Source: Nitrospira sp. (GTDB taxonomy: Bacteria > Nitrospirota > Nitrospiria > Nitrospirales > Nitrospiraceae). Taken from it: a stretch of DNA of 64,000 nt. Shown one piece after another: positions 47,245 to 55,631 of the stretch (position 1 is its first letter; each line of letters begins with the position of its first letter). A program made the translations under genes and the position numbers. The notes under the pieces were generated by a model that was not told the origin of the DNA, made no database searches, and saw only the letters and a list, made by a program, of their open reading frames with translations. The stretch covers positions 27,495 to 91,494 of the forward strand of contig JACOEH010000017.1 of NCBI GenBank assembly GCA_024998685.1, in the 5' to 3' direction.

Positions 47245-47733
47245 GTGAAGCGTATCTCGTTGGAGAAAAGGGCGGATTGGTTGCGATGGTTCGCCTGGAG
47301 AATCATTGTCTATGGATGGACGGCGTTTCTGTTGGTCAGCCCGATCTCCGCGGATGTGGCCATGGCACAGGCTGCGAACCTGCACGATGCGATGACGGAG
47401 GAAGAAGCGTCCAAGCTTGGAGAAGAGTTCGGGATTATTGTCGGCGCCGTCGATGAAGACATTCAAAAAGAACTTAAACTGCAGAAACCCCAGGGAGTGG
47501 CCGTGTTCGAGGTCATTGGGAATTCACGCGCGGATTATGCGGGAATCAAGGTCCGATCCGTCATTAAGGAAATCGATAAGCAGGAGATCCGAACCATGGC
47601 GGATTTTGGGCGAGCGGTCAAGAAAGCGATGAAAGAATGCAACTTCACCGTCGGAACCTATGAGCCGGCGGATCCGGGCGATCCGGTCGGCTGGGGGGTT
47701 AATTTTCACTTTGTCGGCTGTAAGCGGGATTAA
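47245..47733 (+). CDS. PDZ-domain exported protein
   Basis: A product of 162 residues from GTG 47245. A long signal peptide (to about VAMAQA) is followed by EEFGIIVGAVDEDIQKELK and a PDZ domain with PQGVAVFEVIGNSRADYAGI-VRSVIKEID. No protease domain is attached. It probably binds protein C-termini in the periplasm, next to NxrC-like and multiheme genes. Its stop is 37 bases before the next start. Confidence 0.78.
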   Translation: MKRISLEKRADWLRWFAWRIIVYGWTAFLLVSPISADVAMAQAANLHDAMTEEEASKLGEEFGIIVGAVDEDIQKELKLQKPQGVAVFEVIGNSRADYAGIKVRSVIKEIDKQEIRTMADFGRAVKKAMKECNFTVGTYEPADPGDPVGWGVNFHFVGCKRD

Positions 47734-47770
47734 CGGCGGTCGTGATGAGCGGTGTGTGGTGAGTGGCGCG

Positions 47771-49084
47771 ATGGGACATGGCCGGTCGTGGCGACGACGA
47801 GGCGTGATGATTGCCGTCTGTCTTCTGAGCGTGATCGGTATCCCGAGCACCAATCATAAGGAAGCAATCGCTCAAGGAGCGGATGGTCAGTCCCAGGCCG
47901 ACTGGGTGGCGGAAATCGAGAAACTCTTCATCCGTTCCGAAGCCTGCAAGCAATGTCATGAACGTCATTACGAAGAGTGGAAGGGCGCCAGGGAGCAGAC
48001 GCCGGACTTGAAGACGTTCGGCCGTGTGGATGCCGCCCTCCTGCACGGCACGTCGTTGGACTCACCTGTTTTTCGGACCGTGCTGGGTCTTTGGAGGCAG
48101 ACGAATCCGACGCCTGATGAACAGCGCCGCTGCCTCTCGTGCCATGTGCCGTCCGTCATCGCATTCCCTCAGTATGCCGAGAAGATTGCGGCGCACGTGA
48201 TTGCCGGCGCGCCGAACATTGAAGGGATCGGCTGTGCCGCCTGCCATTTGATGAATGGGATGGAAAAGGGTTCGAACTCACCGCCGACATTCACATTGCA
48301 GCCAGGCAATACGTTCTACGGCCCTTATTCAAATCCGGAAGAGAACCTCGTCCATCCGTCCGCACAGTCGGATCACTTCCGAGCGGCCAGTTTTTGTGCC
48401 TCCTGTCACTTCGATAAGGTGAAAGATGTGTCGCAGAAGAATCTGCCGGGGGAAATTCTTCAGGGCACGATTTGTCAGGATTGCCACATGGAGCCGTCGA
48501 CGGGGAGTTCCACGTCTAGACGCGGGGCCATGACCAGAGTCATCGGTCGCCACTGGTTTCGCGGTGTCGTCATTTCCGGTACCATGCTCAAGAATCGGAA
48601 CCTACAAGCCGAGTGGATGCCTCGCATCGATATTGATGTGACGAAGATCGGCATGGCGCTGGAGGGGGTCGGGATCGTGAAGATCGGCAGTCTTCCGCAC
48701 AGTTTTCCCGATGGCGATCCGGTATTGAAGCAGTTCTTTTTGACCGTCACAGCGAAGGATGGGGCCGGTAAGACATTAGCGGAAGAGACAAAACAGTTCG
48801 GGTTGTCTTACGACAAAATCCTTCGTGGCCCTATCCCTGATCCTTTCATCAAGGGCGGCAACACGAGGAAGGTCCCATTTTCGCTCACGCTCCCGTCGGG
48901 CACAGCCGCCGCATCGATAGAGACAGTGCTGACTTATTCGCTTCTTCCTACGCCGGAACCTTCCTTACAGGAACGGTACCTTGCGACTTTGGAAACCGAC
49001 ACAGAGCGGGACGAGGCGAGAAAAATCATTCAGGAATATACGCAGCGACGCTTGCTGACTTATCGTGTCAAATCACTCTCCTAG
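47771..49084 (+). CDS. Pentaheme c-type cytochrome (cytochrome c554-like, copy 1)
   Basis: The track start (47660) overlaps the PDZ gene; ATG 47771 gives MGHGRSWRRRGVMIAVCLL and a signal peptide ending near EAIAQG. Heme sites: CKQCH, CLSCH, CAACH, CASCH and CQDCH, five in all, within the first 260 residues. The C-terminal 170 residues have no heme and look beta-rich. The plan resembles cytochrome c554/NrfB-like multiheme proteins. It is a periplasmic electron carrier, probably tied to the NxrC-like proteins; direct evidence is absent. Confidence 0.85.
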   Translation: MGHGRSWRRRGVMIAVCLLSVIGIPSTNHKEAIAQGADGQSQADWVAEIEKLFIRSEACKQCHERHYEEWKGAREQTPDLKTFGRVDAALLHGTSLDSPVFRTVLGLWRQTNPTPDEQRRCLSCHVPSVIAFPQYAEKIAAHVIAGAPNIEGIGCAACHLMNGMEKGSNSPPTFTLQPGNTFYGPYSNPEENLVHPSAQSDHFRAASFCASCHFDKVKDVSQKNLPGEILQGTICQDCHMEPSTGSSTSRRGAMTRVIGRHWFRGVVISGTMLKNRNLQAEWMPRIDIDVTKIGMALEGVGIVKIGSLPHSFPDGDPVLKQFFLTVTAKDGAGKTLAEETKQFGLSYDKILRGPIPDPFIKGGNTRKVPFSLTLPSGTAAASIETVLTYSLLPTPEPSLQERYLATLETDTERDEARKIIQEYTQRRLLTYRVKSLS

Positions 49085-49207
49085 CAGAATGTTGAAAAAG
49101 TCCTCCAGCATCGTTCTCGCCTCGCTCAGAGGCTCAACGTACCGAAGCGTACGCCTCGCCTCTTCGCTCGCTGCGGCCTTGCTGGAAGGCCATTTTGAAC
49201 ATTCTGC
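49084..49207. repeat. Inverted-repeat element, copy 3 (complete, 124 bp)
   Basis: Ends gcagaatgttgaaaaa and ttttgaacattctgc are an inverted repeat. The interior carries ctcaacgtaccgaagcgtac with gcctcgcctc, matching copy 1. It overlaps the preceding stop and lies wholly inside the track ORF 49065-50504, whose N-terminal reading through the element is spurious. Confidence 0.75.
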
Positions 49208-49268
49208 GGGCGATTCTGATTCAGCGCGTGACCTCTCTAACAGTTCGAGAGTGAGATCGTTGCCTACC

Positions 49269-50504
49269 ATGATGGCGGTCTGGCTCGGTTTTGTCATAAT
49301 AATTGGTGCGGCTGTGTTATCTGCCGGCGCGTTCACTTCCCTCCTAGCACAGAATGCGGCAAGTCAGTCCTTGATCGAGAAGGCCTTTCCACATTCCAGC
49401 AAATGCAAGCGGTGTCATGAGCGTGTGTACGAGGAGTGGGAAACTTCCCCTATGGCGAAGTCCATCCATTCCCCGGCGTTCCGCGCCTCACTTGATATGT
49501 ATTTGAATTCAACTTTGAATTCAACGATGGGAAAAGACAAGACGGTGTGTTTTCGTTGCCATGCCCCGCATGTGCGAGAGTTTTCGGATCATGCGCAGCT
49601 CTTTGTGGATCAAGCGAAAGCGGGCGATCCCTCCTTAGATGGCGTAGCCTGCAGCCAGTGTCATCTGATCAAGTCTCTGGACCTGGCTAAGCATCCCCCG
49701 GAACCGAAGTATGAGGGTGGGAGCAAAACTCTCTATGGGCCCTACGGTGACTTCGTTCAGAATCTTGCACATCAGTCCATGGAACTGAACCTGTTTCAAA
49801 AGTCGGACCTCTGTTTGAACTGCCATCAGTCGGTGCCTTCAGCGATGAACTTGGGCAAGGCCAACGATTTGCTCGGGAATTGGGAGCAGAGCCGAGCCGT
49901 CAAGTCCGGCAAAGAATGCCAGAGTTGCCACATGCCGCAGCAGGTCGGGGAGTCGGCCAATGGGGAAAAGAAACGTAAAATTGCAAATCATACGTTTCCT
50001 GGGCGCATCGGCAAGTTGCGCCAGGAAGCGGCGAAACTAGATGTGCGGACAAAGATTGATGGGGACAAGACGACCGTCATGGTAAAAGTTCAAAGTCTGG
50101 TGCCGCACAACCTTCCTGCGACACATCCGGCCTGGGCCACAGTGGTCTTAAACCTGGACATCAAGGGGAAGAACCTCAAAACGGTGTTTACGGATAAGCG
50201 TGTCTACGGTCGGACGTATCTGGATGCCCAAGGACAGAAGACGGTCTTTGACTTCGAAGCGGCGAAGGTGGCCGAAGACACGGTTCTCAAACCCGAAGAG
50301 ACCAGAGAAGAAACATTCACGTTCCCGACGCCGAAAGACACCAAGACATTCGATGTTGAAGTCGGCCTCAATTACGCTCCCTTGAACGGCCCTGCCTCAT
50401 TCCTCGAACGGGTTGAAGCAGAATCCTCCAAAGGCTCACAAGACCCAGTTTTCCAGCCGATTGAGATCGTCAAGCGGTCGGAGAACGTGCCTGTCGGTAA
50501 GTAA
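49269..50504 (+). CDS. Pentaheme c-type cytochrome (cytochrome c554-like, copy 2)
   Basis: The track start at 49065 reads through a repeat element. ATG 49269 (or 49272) gives MMAVWLGFVIIIGAAVLSAG, a proper signal/anchor, and 411 residues. Heme sites are CKRCH, CFRCH, CSQCH, CLNCH and CQSCH, in the same order and spacing style as 47771-49084, with a heme-free beta-rich C-terminus in both. The two are tandem paralogues. The ribosome site is weak, so the exact start is uncertain. Confidence 0.83.
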   Translation: MMAVWLGFVIIIGAAVLSAGAFTSLLAQNAASQSLIEKAFPHSSKCKRCHERVYEEWETSPMAKSIHSPAFRASLDMYLNSTLNSTMGKDKTVCFRCHAPHVREFSDHAQLFVDQAKAGDPSLDGVACSQCHLIKSLDLAKHPPEPKYEGGSKTLYGPYGDFVQNLAHQSMELNLFQKSDLCLNCHQSVPSAMNLGKANDLLGNWEQSRAVKSGKECQSCHMPQQVGESANGEKKRKIANHTFPGRIGKLRQEAAKLDVRTKIDGDKTTVMVKVQSLVPHNLPATHPAWATVVLNLDIKGKNLKTVFTDKRVYGRTYLDAQGQKTVFDFEAAKVAEDTVLKPEETREETFTFPTPKDTKTFDVEVGLNYAPLNGPASFLERVEAESSKGSQDPVFQPIEIVKRSENVPVGK

Positions 50505-50545
50505 GCATTGCTCGTTGGGAGTAAACCGTATCTCGCGACGGAATC

Positions 50546-50653
50546 ATGAAGGAGAGGGCGCGTTACGCAAAGATCGTTGAGTGGTCCGAAAAGGGCCAGT
50601 GCTACAGTGCTGGGGCACGCGCGGTATCCGGGAAGGGATATTTCGCGCCCTGA
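50546..50653 (+). pseudogene. Degenerate HicB-like fragment
   Basis: A 35-codon open frame begins MKERARYAKIVEWSEKGQCY and stops soon after. This matches the opening strand of HicB-type proteins (KIVEW-CY). The rest is lost, so it is a remnant near transposon debris. Confidence 0.4.
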
Positions 50654-50680
50654 TCTCCATCGTCGGCACGCATTACTAGA

Positions 50681-50942
50681 ACAGCATCAATAGCACGATC
50701 ATCAAGGCGCACCGCTCGGCGAGCGGTAAAAAAGGGGCGGCAGCGAAGCCATCGGCAAAAGTCGTGGCGGCAGGACGACAAAAATCCATGCTGCGACGGA
50801 TGAACAAGGACGCCCGATAGCCTTCCTTCTCACGCCGGGCAACGCGTCCGACAGCAAGTCCACCAAGCCTTTGCTGGATCCTCTCAATGCTTCTGCTACT
50901 TCAACCGCCGATATGCCGATATCCGTCACTCGTCGTTCGTGA
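50681..50942 (+). pseudogene. IS5-family transposase remnant
   Basis: Frame-shifted pieces of a DDE transposase are readable: NSTIIKAHRSASGKKGA, then in another frame GKSRGGRTTKIHAATDEQGR and PIAFLLTPGNASDSKS. These match the core of IS5-type transposases (start of the catalytic domain and the TKIHAxTD-GRP-FLLTPGN region). No terminal inverted repeats were found around it, and stops and shifts mean it is dead. Confidence 0.7.
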
Positions 50943-51076
50943 AACCCGTTTCTTCCTCCTCAGCCATGCGAACGTGAAGCTCATTCATGAAGAGACGCAG
51001 CCATGTGCCATACGCTCTTTGATTCGGATGATGAAGAAAACGATGAGACCGTCGGTTCCGGAAAGTACGGGATCGA

Positions 51077-51268
51077 TCAGGGCTGCCGATTCTTCAAGCC
51101 AAGTTGTTTCAAAATTGTTTTGCAGAGGGTATCGGCGAGTTCCTGGTGGCGCGGGACGGTGGTCGAGAGGCCATTGCGGGGATTGAAATAAATATCGTGT
51201 TTGGCCCCGGATCTTTTGAGCATACAGCCGAGTGTCTCAAGCCTGTGAACAAAAGCCCGGCGCTTCAC
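51077..51268 (-). CDS. hicA: HicA mRNA interferase toxin
   Basis: A protein of 63 residues, the normal HicA size. The sequence MKRRAFVHRLETLGCMLKRS, GAKHDIYFNP (catalytic His) and VPRHQELADTLCKTILKQL is typical. It overlaps the end of the HicB gene (ATGA), in the hicB-hicA order. It cleaves mRNA when free of HicB. Confidence 0.88.
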   Translation of the reverse strand: MKRRAFVHRLETLGCMLKRSGAKHDIYFNPRNGLSTTVPRHQELADTLCKTILKQLGLKNRQP

Positions 51269-51480
51269 GCAGTGAGGGCGATCAGTTTGGTTTTGGCGCG
51301 GCGGCGAGCGGCTGGGCGGTGTTCTTTGATCATGAGCTGGTAGGCGTCCTGGATATTTTCCTCAAGTTCCTTCAGTGTGGCTCCTTGACTGATGACCCCC
51401 GGCACTTCGCGAAGTTGGCCCACATACCAGTCGGCATCTTTCCAGTATTCCAGTGTGAGTTTCGTGGCAGTTGTCGGCAT
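51265..51480 (-). CDS. hicB: HicB antitoxin
   Basis: The internal ATG 51480 gives MPTTATKLTLEYWKDADWYV and 71 residues; the track start 51540 adds an unrelated leader. It has the HicB fold (WYVGQLREVPGVISQGATLKELEENIQDAY) and a basic Arg-rich tail, with no separate helix-turn-helix. It is the partner of the overlapping HicA gene. Confidence 0.82.
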   Translation of the reverse strand: MPTTATKLTLEYWKDADWYVGQLREVPGVISQGATLKELEENIQDAYQLMIKEHRPAARRRAKTKLIALTA

Positions 51481-51663
51481 AGAAGGGGCTCTGTCCACGA
51501 GCCAAGATGAATGATACTCAATCAGCAAACGGTCTGTCAAAGAAGCAGTACATCACGGCGCAGCATCAGAAGAATGGGCCTAGGGAGCCCAACTGTGGCA
51601 TCCCATCACATGCCGAGCTAGACTGAGACCGAAGTCCTTAGCCGAAACATTCCAACGAAATGT

Positions 51664-53025
51664 ATGAAGCAGCAGATACGTCGAGGCACGAAGGTCATCG
51701 TCGTGGGAGCAGGTTTGGCAGGACTGACTGCTGCGGTGAAACTCAAGGAAATGGGCGCAAAGGTTTCGCTGATCGAAGCTCGCGATCGAGTCGGAGGGCG
51801 CGTCTTCACAATCCGAGGAGCATTCGCTCAAGGGCAACATGCCGAGGCGGGAGGCGACTTTATCGACGAAGGTCAACATGAGATTAAACGATTAGTGAAG
51901 GAGCAGGGACTGACCTTACGCCCCATTCTGCGAAAGGGCTTCGCCTTCGTTCGATATCCAGGCCCCAGCCGGCGTCGGCGACGCATTCTATCGGGTGAAG
52001 AGGCGTGGAATACCTTGTCTCATGCGCTCTATCCGCTGGTGGCAGCCTATCGAACGGCCGACAAGCGATGGGACAGTCCGATCGCCAAACAACTGGCTCG
52101 GCAATCGGTGGCCCAATGGTTGGAGGAGGGAAAGGCCGACAGCAACATGAGAGCCGTTGTGCGGAGCTTACGAGGGTTTTTCCTGGCGGATCCGGAAGAT
52201 CTTTCCTTGCTGGCCCTCGTCGATCAACTCGCCGGCGATGTTCCTGGACCAGCAGCCATGTCTCGAATTGAAGGAGGAAACGACCGACTCCCACTTACCC
52301 TTGCAGAGCATCTACGGGAGGATCTGCGACTCAATAGCGTAGTGCAGGCCATTTGCCAGGATCGCAATTCAGTTCGCGTAAGGGTTGAAACATCAAATGG
52401 ACAAGAAACGTTCATACAAGGAAAGTATGTCGTTCTTGCTGTGCCGACCACCACGTTACGATCCATCCATATGGGGCCCCCGTTACCGGCTATGCAATCC
52501 CGCGCCATTGACTCGTTGAAATACGGCAGGACGACGAAAACGCTCTTGCAGTTCGACCGATCTTTCTGGAGGAAGAAAGCAAAGCCGCAGGCATGTGGGA
52601 CGGATGCGCCGACGGGCGCCTTTTGGGATGCCAATGAAGAGCAAGCAGGTGAGGTCGGAATTCTGACACTGATGGCCGGCGGACAAGCCAGTGAGGATAC
52701 CCAAAAAATCGTGGCGCAGCGTGGGGTGGAAGGATTGGTGAAAGAATTGGATTGGATGGGAAGCCGATCGGCTACATTACTTCATAGTCGGATCGTGACG
52801 TGGGAGGATGATCCATGGGCACAGGGCGGCTATGCCTATTTCGACCCTGGTTTCGACCCTCATCTCAGAAGCTGGCTCGGCCGGCGACATGGACGGATCA
52901 TCTTTGCCGGTGAACACACGAGCCTGAATTGGCAGGGCTACATGAATGGAGCCGTGGAAAGCGGCCTTCGAGCGGTAGAAGAGATTTGTGCGATGACTCT
53001 AAGAAATGAAGGACATCCAGTTTGA
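51664..53025 (+). CDS. FAD-dependent amine oxidase-like protein
   Basis: A flavoprotein of 453 residues with the N-terminal dinucleotide-binding pattern VIVVGAGLAGLTAAVKLKE and the GG motif EARDRVGGRVFTIRG. The FAD-binding end is IIFAGEHTSLNWQGYMNGAVESG. This is the monoamine oxidase/phytoene-desaturase superfamily. No signal peptide. The substrate cannot be told from sequence. It stands alone between the HicBA pair and a minus-strand trio. Confidence 0.85.
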   Translation: MKQQIRRGTKVIVVGAGLAGLTAAVKLKEMGAKVSLIEARDRVGGRVFTIRGAFAQGQHAEAGGDFIDEGQHEIKRLVKEQGLTLRPILRKGFAFVRYPGPSRRRRRILSGEEAWNTLSHALYPLVAAYRTADKRWDSPIAKQLARQSVAQWLEEGKADSNMRAVVRSLRGFFLADPEDLSLLALVDQLAGDVPGPAAMSRIEGGNDRLPLTLAEHLREDLRLNSVVQAICQDRNSVRVRVETSNGQETFIQGKYVVLAVPTTTLRSIHMGPPLPAMQSRAIDSLKYGRTTKTLLQFDRSFWRKKAKPQACGTDAPTGAFWDANEEQAGEVGILTLMAGGQASEDTQKIVAQRGVEGLVKELDWMGSRSATLLHSRIVTWEDDPWAQGGYAYFDPGFDPHLRSWLGRRHGRIIFAGEHTSLNWQGYMNGAVESGLRAVEEICAMTLRNEGHPV

Positions 53026-53095
53026 CTCGTCCAGCGGCTCAGTCGAAAATGCGGGATCGAACGGCACTTCACTGGTTCATCCGTAATGGAAACGA

Positions 53096-53779
53096 TTATC
53101 CTCGGATGATGCCGATACAAAGGGCATTCGCGACGGATCGTCCATAGAGCGCTGTACGACAGCCCTCCCAATTTGATTCAACCCAATAGTTCTTCTTGGA
53201 AATCCGCTTGAGAAAATGCTGCGTGGTGAACGGGGACCGCCCGTTTCCAATGAGTCCGTCGAAGTAGGTATTGTACCCCAGCGGCAAGCTGGCCATCAGG
53301 GTGCCGTCCGGGGCAAGACATCGTTCCTTCAGGTGCTCAATGGCCCGGAGAAGTTTGTCCGGTTCACGCGGATGTTCATCCCACCCGACATGCTCCAAGG
53401 TCGAGATGCTGATGATCAAATCGTACTTCTGCTGAGGGGTAAACTCGACGATGTCCTGGCTCATAACACCAGGAGCGATTTCGTACTTGTCGACGATGTC
53501 ATGGTGAACAGGATAATAGTGGGCGAGGACGTTGCCGAGTTCGAGAACACGCTTGTGTTGATATCGCATCAAAAGTTCGCGGAAAATCGGGATTTCCACT
53601 CCGCGCTCGTTTTTCCAGGTCTTATTGTACATGTGGTACAGGTACTCGTAAGTCTTGCCGTCGAAATGGAACGTTTTAGCTCGCACGAGGCGGGTCAGCG
53701 TCATCTTGATGGCGCGCCAATATCTCCGAGCGACCCTCTCATCGGCTGTCGCCTTTGTGTAATCGTAGGTATAGGACAA
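53096..53779 (-). CDS. SAM-dependent methyltransferase-like protein
   Basis: A product of 227 residues; start TTG 53779 with GAAGGA about 11 bases before. A class I methyltransferase core is visible: motif I VLELGNVLAHYYPV and the post-II segment YDLIISISTLEHVGWDE, then GTLMASLPLGYNTYFD. Motif I lacks the usual GxGxG, so SAM binding is somewhat atypical. It is the last gene of the minus-strand trio. The substrate is unknown; surface glycan or lipid is a guess. Confidence 0.7.
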   Translation of the reverse strand: MSYTYDYTKATADERVARRYWRAIKMTLTRLVRAKTFHFDGKTYEYLYHMYNKTWKNERGVEIPIFRELLMRYQHKRVLELGNVLAHYYPVHHDIVDKYEIAPGVMSQDIVEFTPQQKYDLIISISTLEHVGWDEHPREPDKLLRAIEHLKERCLAPDGTLMASLPLGYNTYFDGLIGNGRSPFTTQHFLKRISKKNYWVESNWEGCRTALYGRSVANALCIGIIRG

Positions 53780-53798
53780 GGACAGCGTCCTTCGGAGG

Positions 53799-54128
53799 TT
53801 ACTCGAAGACGATGCGGGAGCCAGGGGATTTCATCTTGAAAATCTGCAGGGCGTTATAAATGCCCTTAGCCGGATGGTTCAGAATCAGGCGAGAGTTGGT
53901 GATATGGGTGTCGAGGAGCTCATACTGTCCGCCACTGTAATAAAGATCGCAGTCGTCGATCTGACAGTTCTTGTAGACATGATTGTCCAAAGAGAGTTTT
54001 GCCTTGGTAAAGGTCTGCCCATCAATAATGATGTAATTCGGTTCAAATCCCATAGGACTGCTCACGCGGACTATAACAAAGTAGACGACGGTCGTAAATA
54101 AGCTTAGGAACAGCGGTATAAGCCGCAC
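53799..54128 (-). CDS. Small membrane-anchored protein with beta-helix-like body
   Basis: The track ORF begins at 54236 inside the upstream gene. GTG 54128 shares its G with the upstream stop (TAGTG), giving 109 residues beginning MRLIPLFLSLFTTVVYFVIV, one helix. The remainder has short strands with regular hydrophobic spacing (YIIIDGQTFTKAKLSL, YKNCQIDDCDLYYSGG, DTHITNSRLILN), suggesting a small parallel beta-helix. No family is known. It appears translationally coupled to the dehydrogenase gene. Confidence 0.6.
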   Translation of the reverse strand: MRLIPLFLSLFTTVVYFVIVRVSSPMGFEPNYIIIDGQTFTKAKLSLDNHVYKNCQIDDCDLYYSGGQYELLDTHITNSRLILNHPAKGIYNALQIFKMKSPGSRIVFE

Positions 54129-55291
54129 TAATTCGGGACAATCCTGGACACAGTCCCACCCTTGGTCAGGATATAGAGCTCTCCCACGCCATCTTGGCCG
54201 AAACTGGTGATCGAAGGGGCGGCAAGCAACGGCCATTCTGTCCGTTCAAGGGCCGAACCGTTGTTGAAGCGGAAACTGCGGACAAAGCCGGCACAGAAAT
54301 CTGCATAGAAATAGGTGCCTTGGATTGCCGGGGCTACTTGGCCGCGATAAACATAACCGCCGGTCACGGAGCAGGCTCCGTTGTCGTGCGTGTACTCAAC
54401 AGTCGGCAACGTGAGTGTTCCACCAGTGCAGTTGATGGCTGGGTTAAAACAAACTGATCCTTCCATGAGCCGCCAACCATAATTCAGTCCGCGTCCGGCA
54501 TTGGGCCCTTGTGACACATCGATTTCTTCACGGGCGTCTTGGCCGACGTCGCCGATATAGAGGTCGTCTCCATCGAACGAAAAACGCCAGGGATTACGAA
54601 GCCCATAGCTCCAAACCAGCTGATCACCTCCACTAAGAAAAGGGTTGAGTGTTCCGCTGGCGCAGGCTGCTCCGGTGATCGGATCGATCCGGAGAAGTTT
54701 CCCCAGTCGGCTTGCGAGATTCTGGGCGTTATTGTTCGGATCCCCTGAACCTCCCCCATCCCCAACGGCTGCGTACAGACAACCATCCGGTCCGAACGCC
54801 AACATGCCTCCGTTATGGTTGGCGAAGGTCGGATGGGGAATGGACACCAAGATGACTTGCGATGCAGGCTCGGCTACATTGGGGTCGGTTGACGACACCA
54901 CAAAGCGAGTGACGGTGATTGCGCCATTGGCATCGGTATAGTGGATGTAGAATCGGCCGCTGGTCGTGTAGTTTGGGTCAAAGGCCAGACCAAGCAGTCC
55001 TTGTTCTCCTCCGCTCGTGAGGCCGGTCAGTGTCAGAAATGTCGAGAGCATGTTGCCGTTTGCCCGATCAAGAACTTTAATGGCGCCTCCCTGTTCCAGG
55101 ACAAACAGGCGGTTTGTATCCCCAGGGGGAGCAGCCAGGAATACCGGAGAGTTAAGGGTACTGGCGATGGTTTGGAGCTTCAGAGTGGTTGAGGCCGGGG
55201 AGTTGCTCTGGGTCTCACCTTCTCCTCCGCATGCAGCAAGAAGGCTGAAGAAACACACGCAGAGACTGGTCCACAGAATGACCTTTCTCAT
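54128..55291 (-). CDS. PQQ-type sugar dehydrogenase lipoprotein (GSDH family)
   Basis: A product of 387 residues. The N-terminus MRKVILWTSLCVCFFSLLAAC has a lipobox (LAAC), so it is probably a lipoprotein. The glucose/sorbosone dehydrogenase propeller shows GLLGLAFDPNY, IPHPTFANHNGGMLAFGPDG, LVWSYGLRNPWRFSFDGDDL and the C-terminal GYVYRG. Family members oxidise sugars with PQQ or act as binding proteins. Quinone supply is not evident in this window. It is the first gene of the trio. Confidence 0.83.
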   Translation of the reverse strand: MRKVILWTSLCVCFFSLLAACGGEGETQSNSPASTTLKLQTIASTLNSPVFLAAPPGDTNRLFVLEQGGAIKVLDRANGNMLSTFLTLTGLTSGGEQGLLGLAFDPNYTTSGRFYIHYTDANGAITVTRFVVSSTDPNVAEPASQVILVSIPHPTFANHNGGMLAFGPDGCLYAAVGDGGGSGDPNNNAQNLASRLGKLLRIDPITGAACASGTLNPFLSGGDQLVWSYGLRNPWRFSFDGDDLYIGDVGQDAREEIDVSQGPNAGRGLNYGWRLMEGSVCFNPAINCTGGTLTLPTVEYTHDNGACSVTGGYVYRGQVAPAIQGTYFYADFCAGFVRSFRFNNGSALERTEWPLLAAPSITSFGQDGVGELYILTKGGTVSRIVPN

Positions 55292-55631
55292 GGATAAGCT
55301 CTTGTCTTATTTGAGAGCATATTATCATTACCTTTGGGATAAAATCCTAGTCCATCTGAATGGAACAGGCGCGCTCCAGGAATAGGTCTTCCCAATTCCA
55401 GCGCAACCGCTGGTCCAAGGGTGGTAGGGTGGCTGTTTTCTGAGTGGGCAGTCTTTGGTCTTGATCCGATCAGGATGACTCTATAGAATGGCCCAGCTTT
55501 TCGGGTGGTTAGCTTCGAGTTCGATTCCGCCCGCCTTGGGTTTACCCACTCGCGCATGTGCTTTGGATGGGTTGAAGCCACGGAGAGCCGTGTGACATAA
55601 GGAGTCCGTTTAACCAGCAGGAGGATTTCCC
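55292..55631. promoter_or_regulatory. Divergent intergenic region before hppA
   Basis: 340 bases with no gene. A palindrome TGATC-c-GATCA at 55462-55472 lies just upstream of TATAGA (55482-55487), which could be a -10 element with a weak -35. The segment gagttcgattccgcc near 55510 resembles a tRNA T-arm but does not pair. No RNA gene is present. Confidence 0.35.

Noticed and set aside
50702-50929. Minus-strand 75-residue ORF
   Set aside because: It is a shadow of the frame-broken IS5-type transposase read on the plus strand.
55500-55540. tRNA-like T-arm (gagttcgattccgcc)
   Set aside because: The flanking bases do not pair into a T-stem and no anticodon arm or acceptor stem is present.
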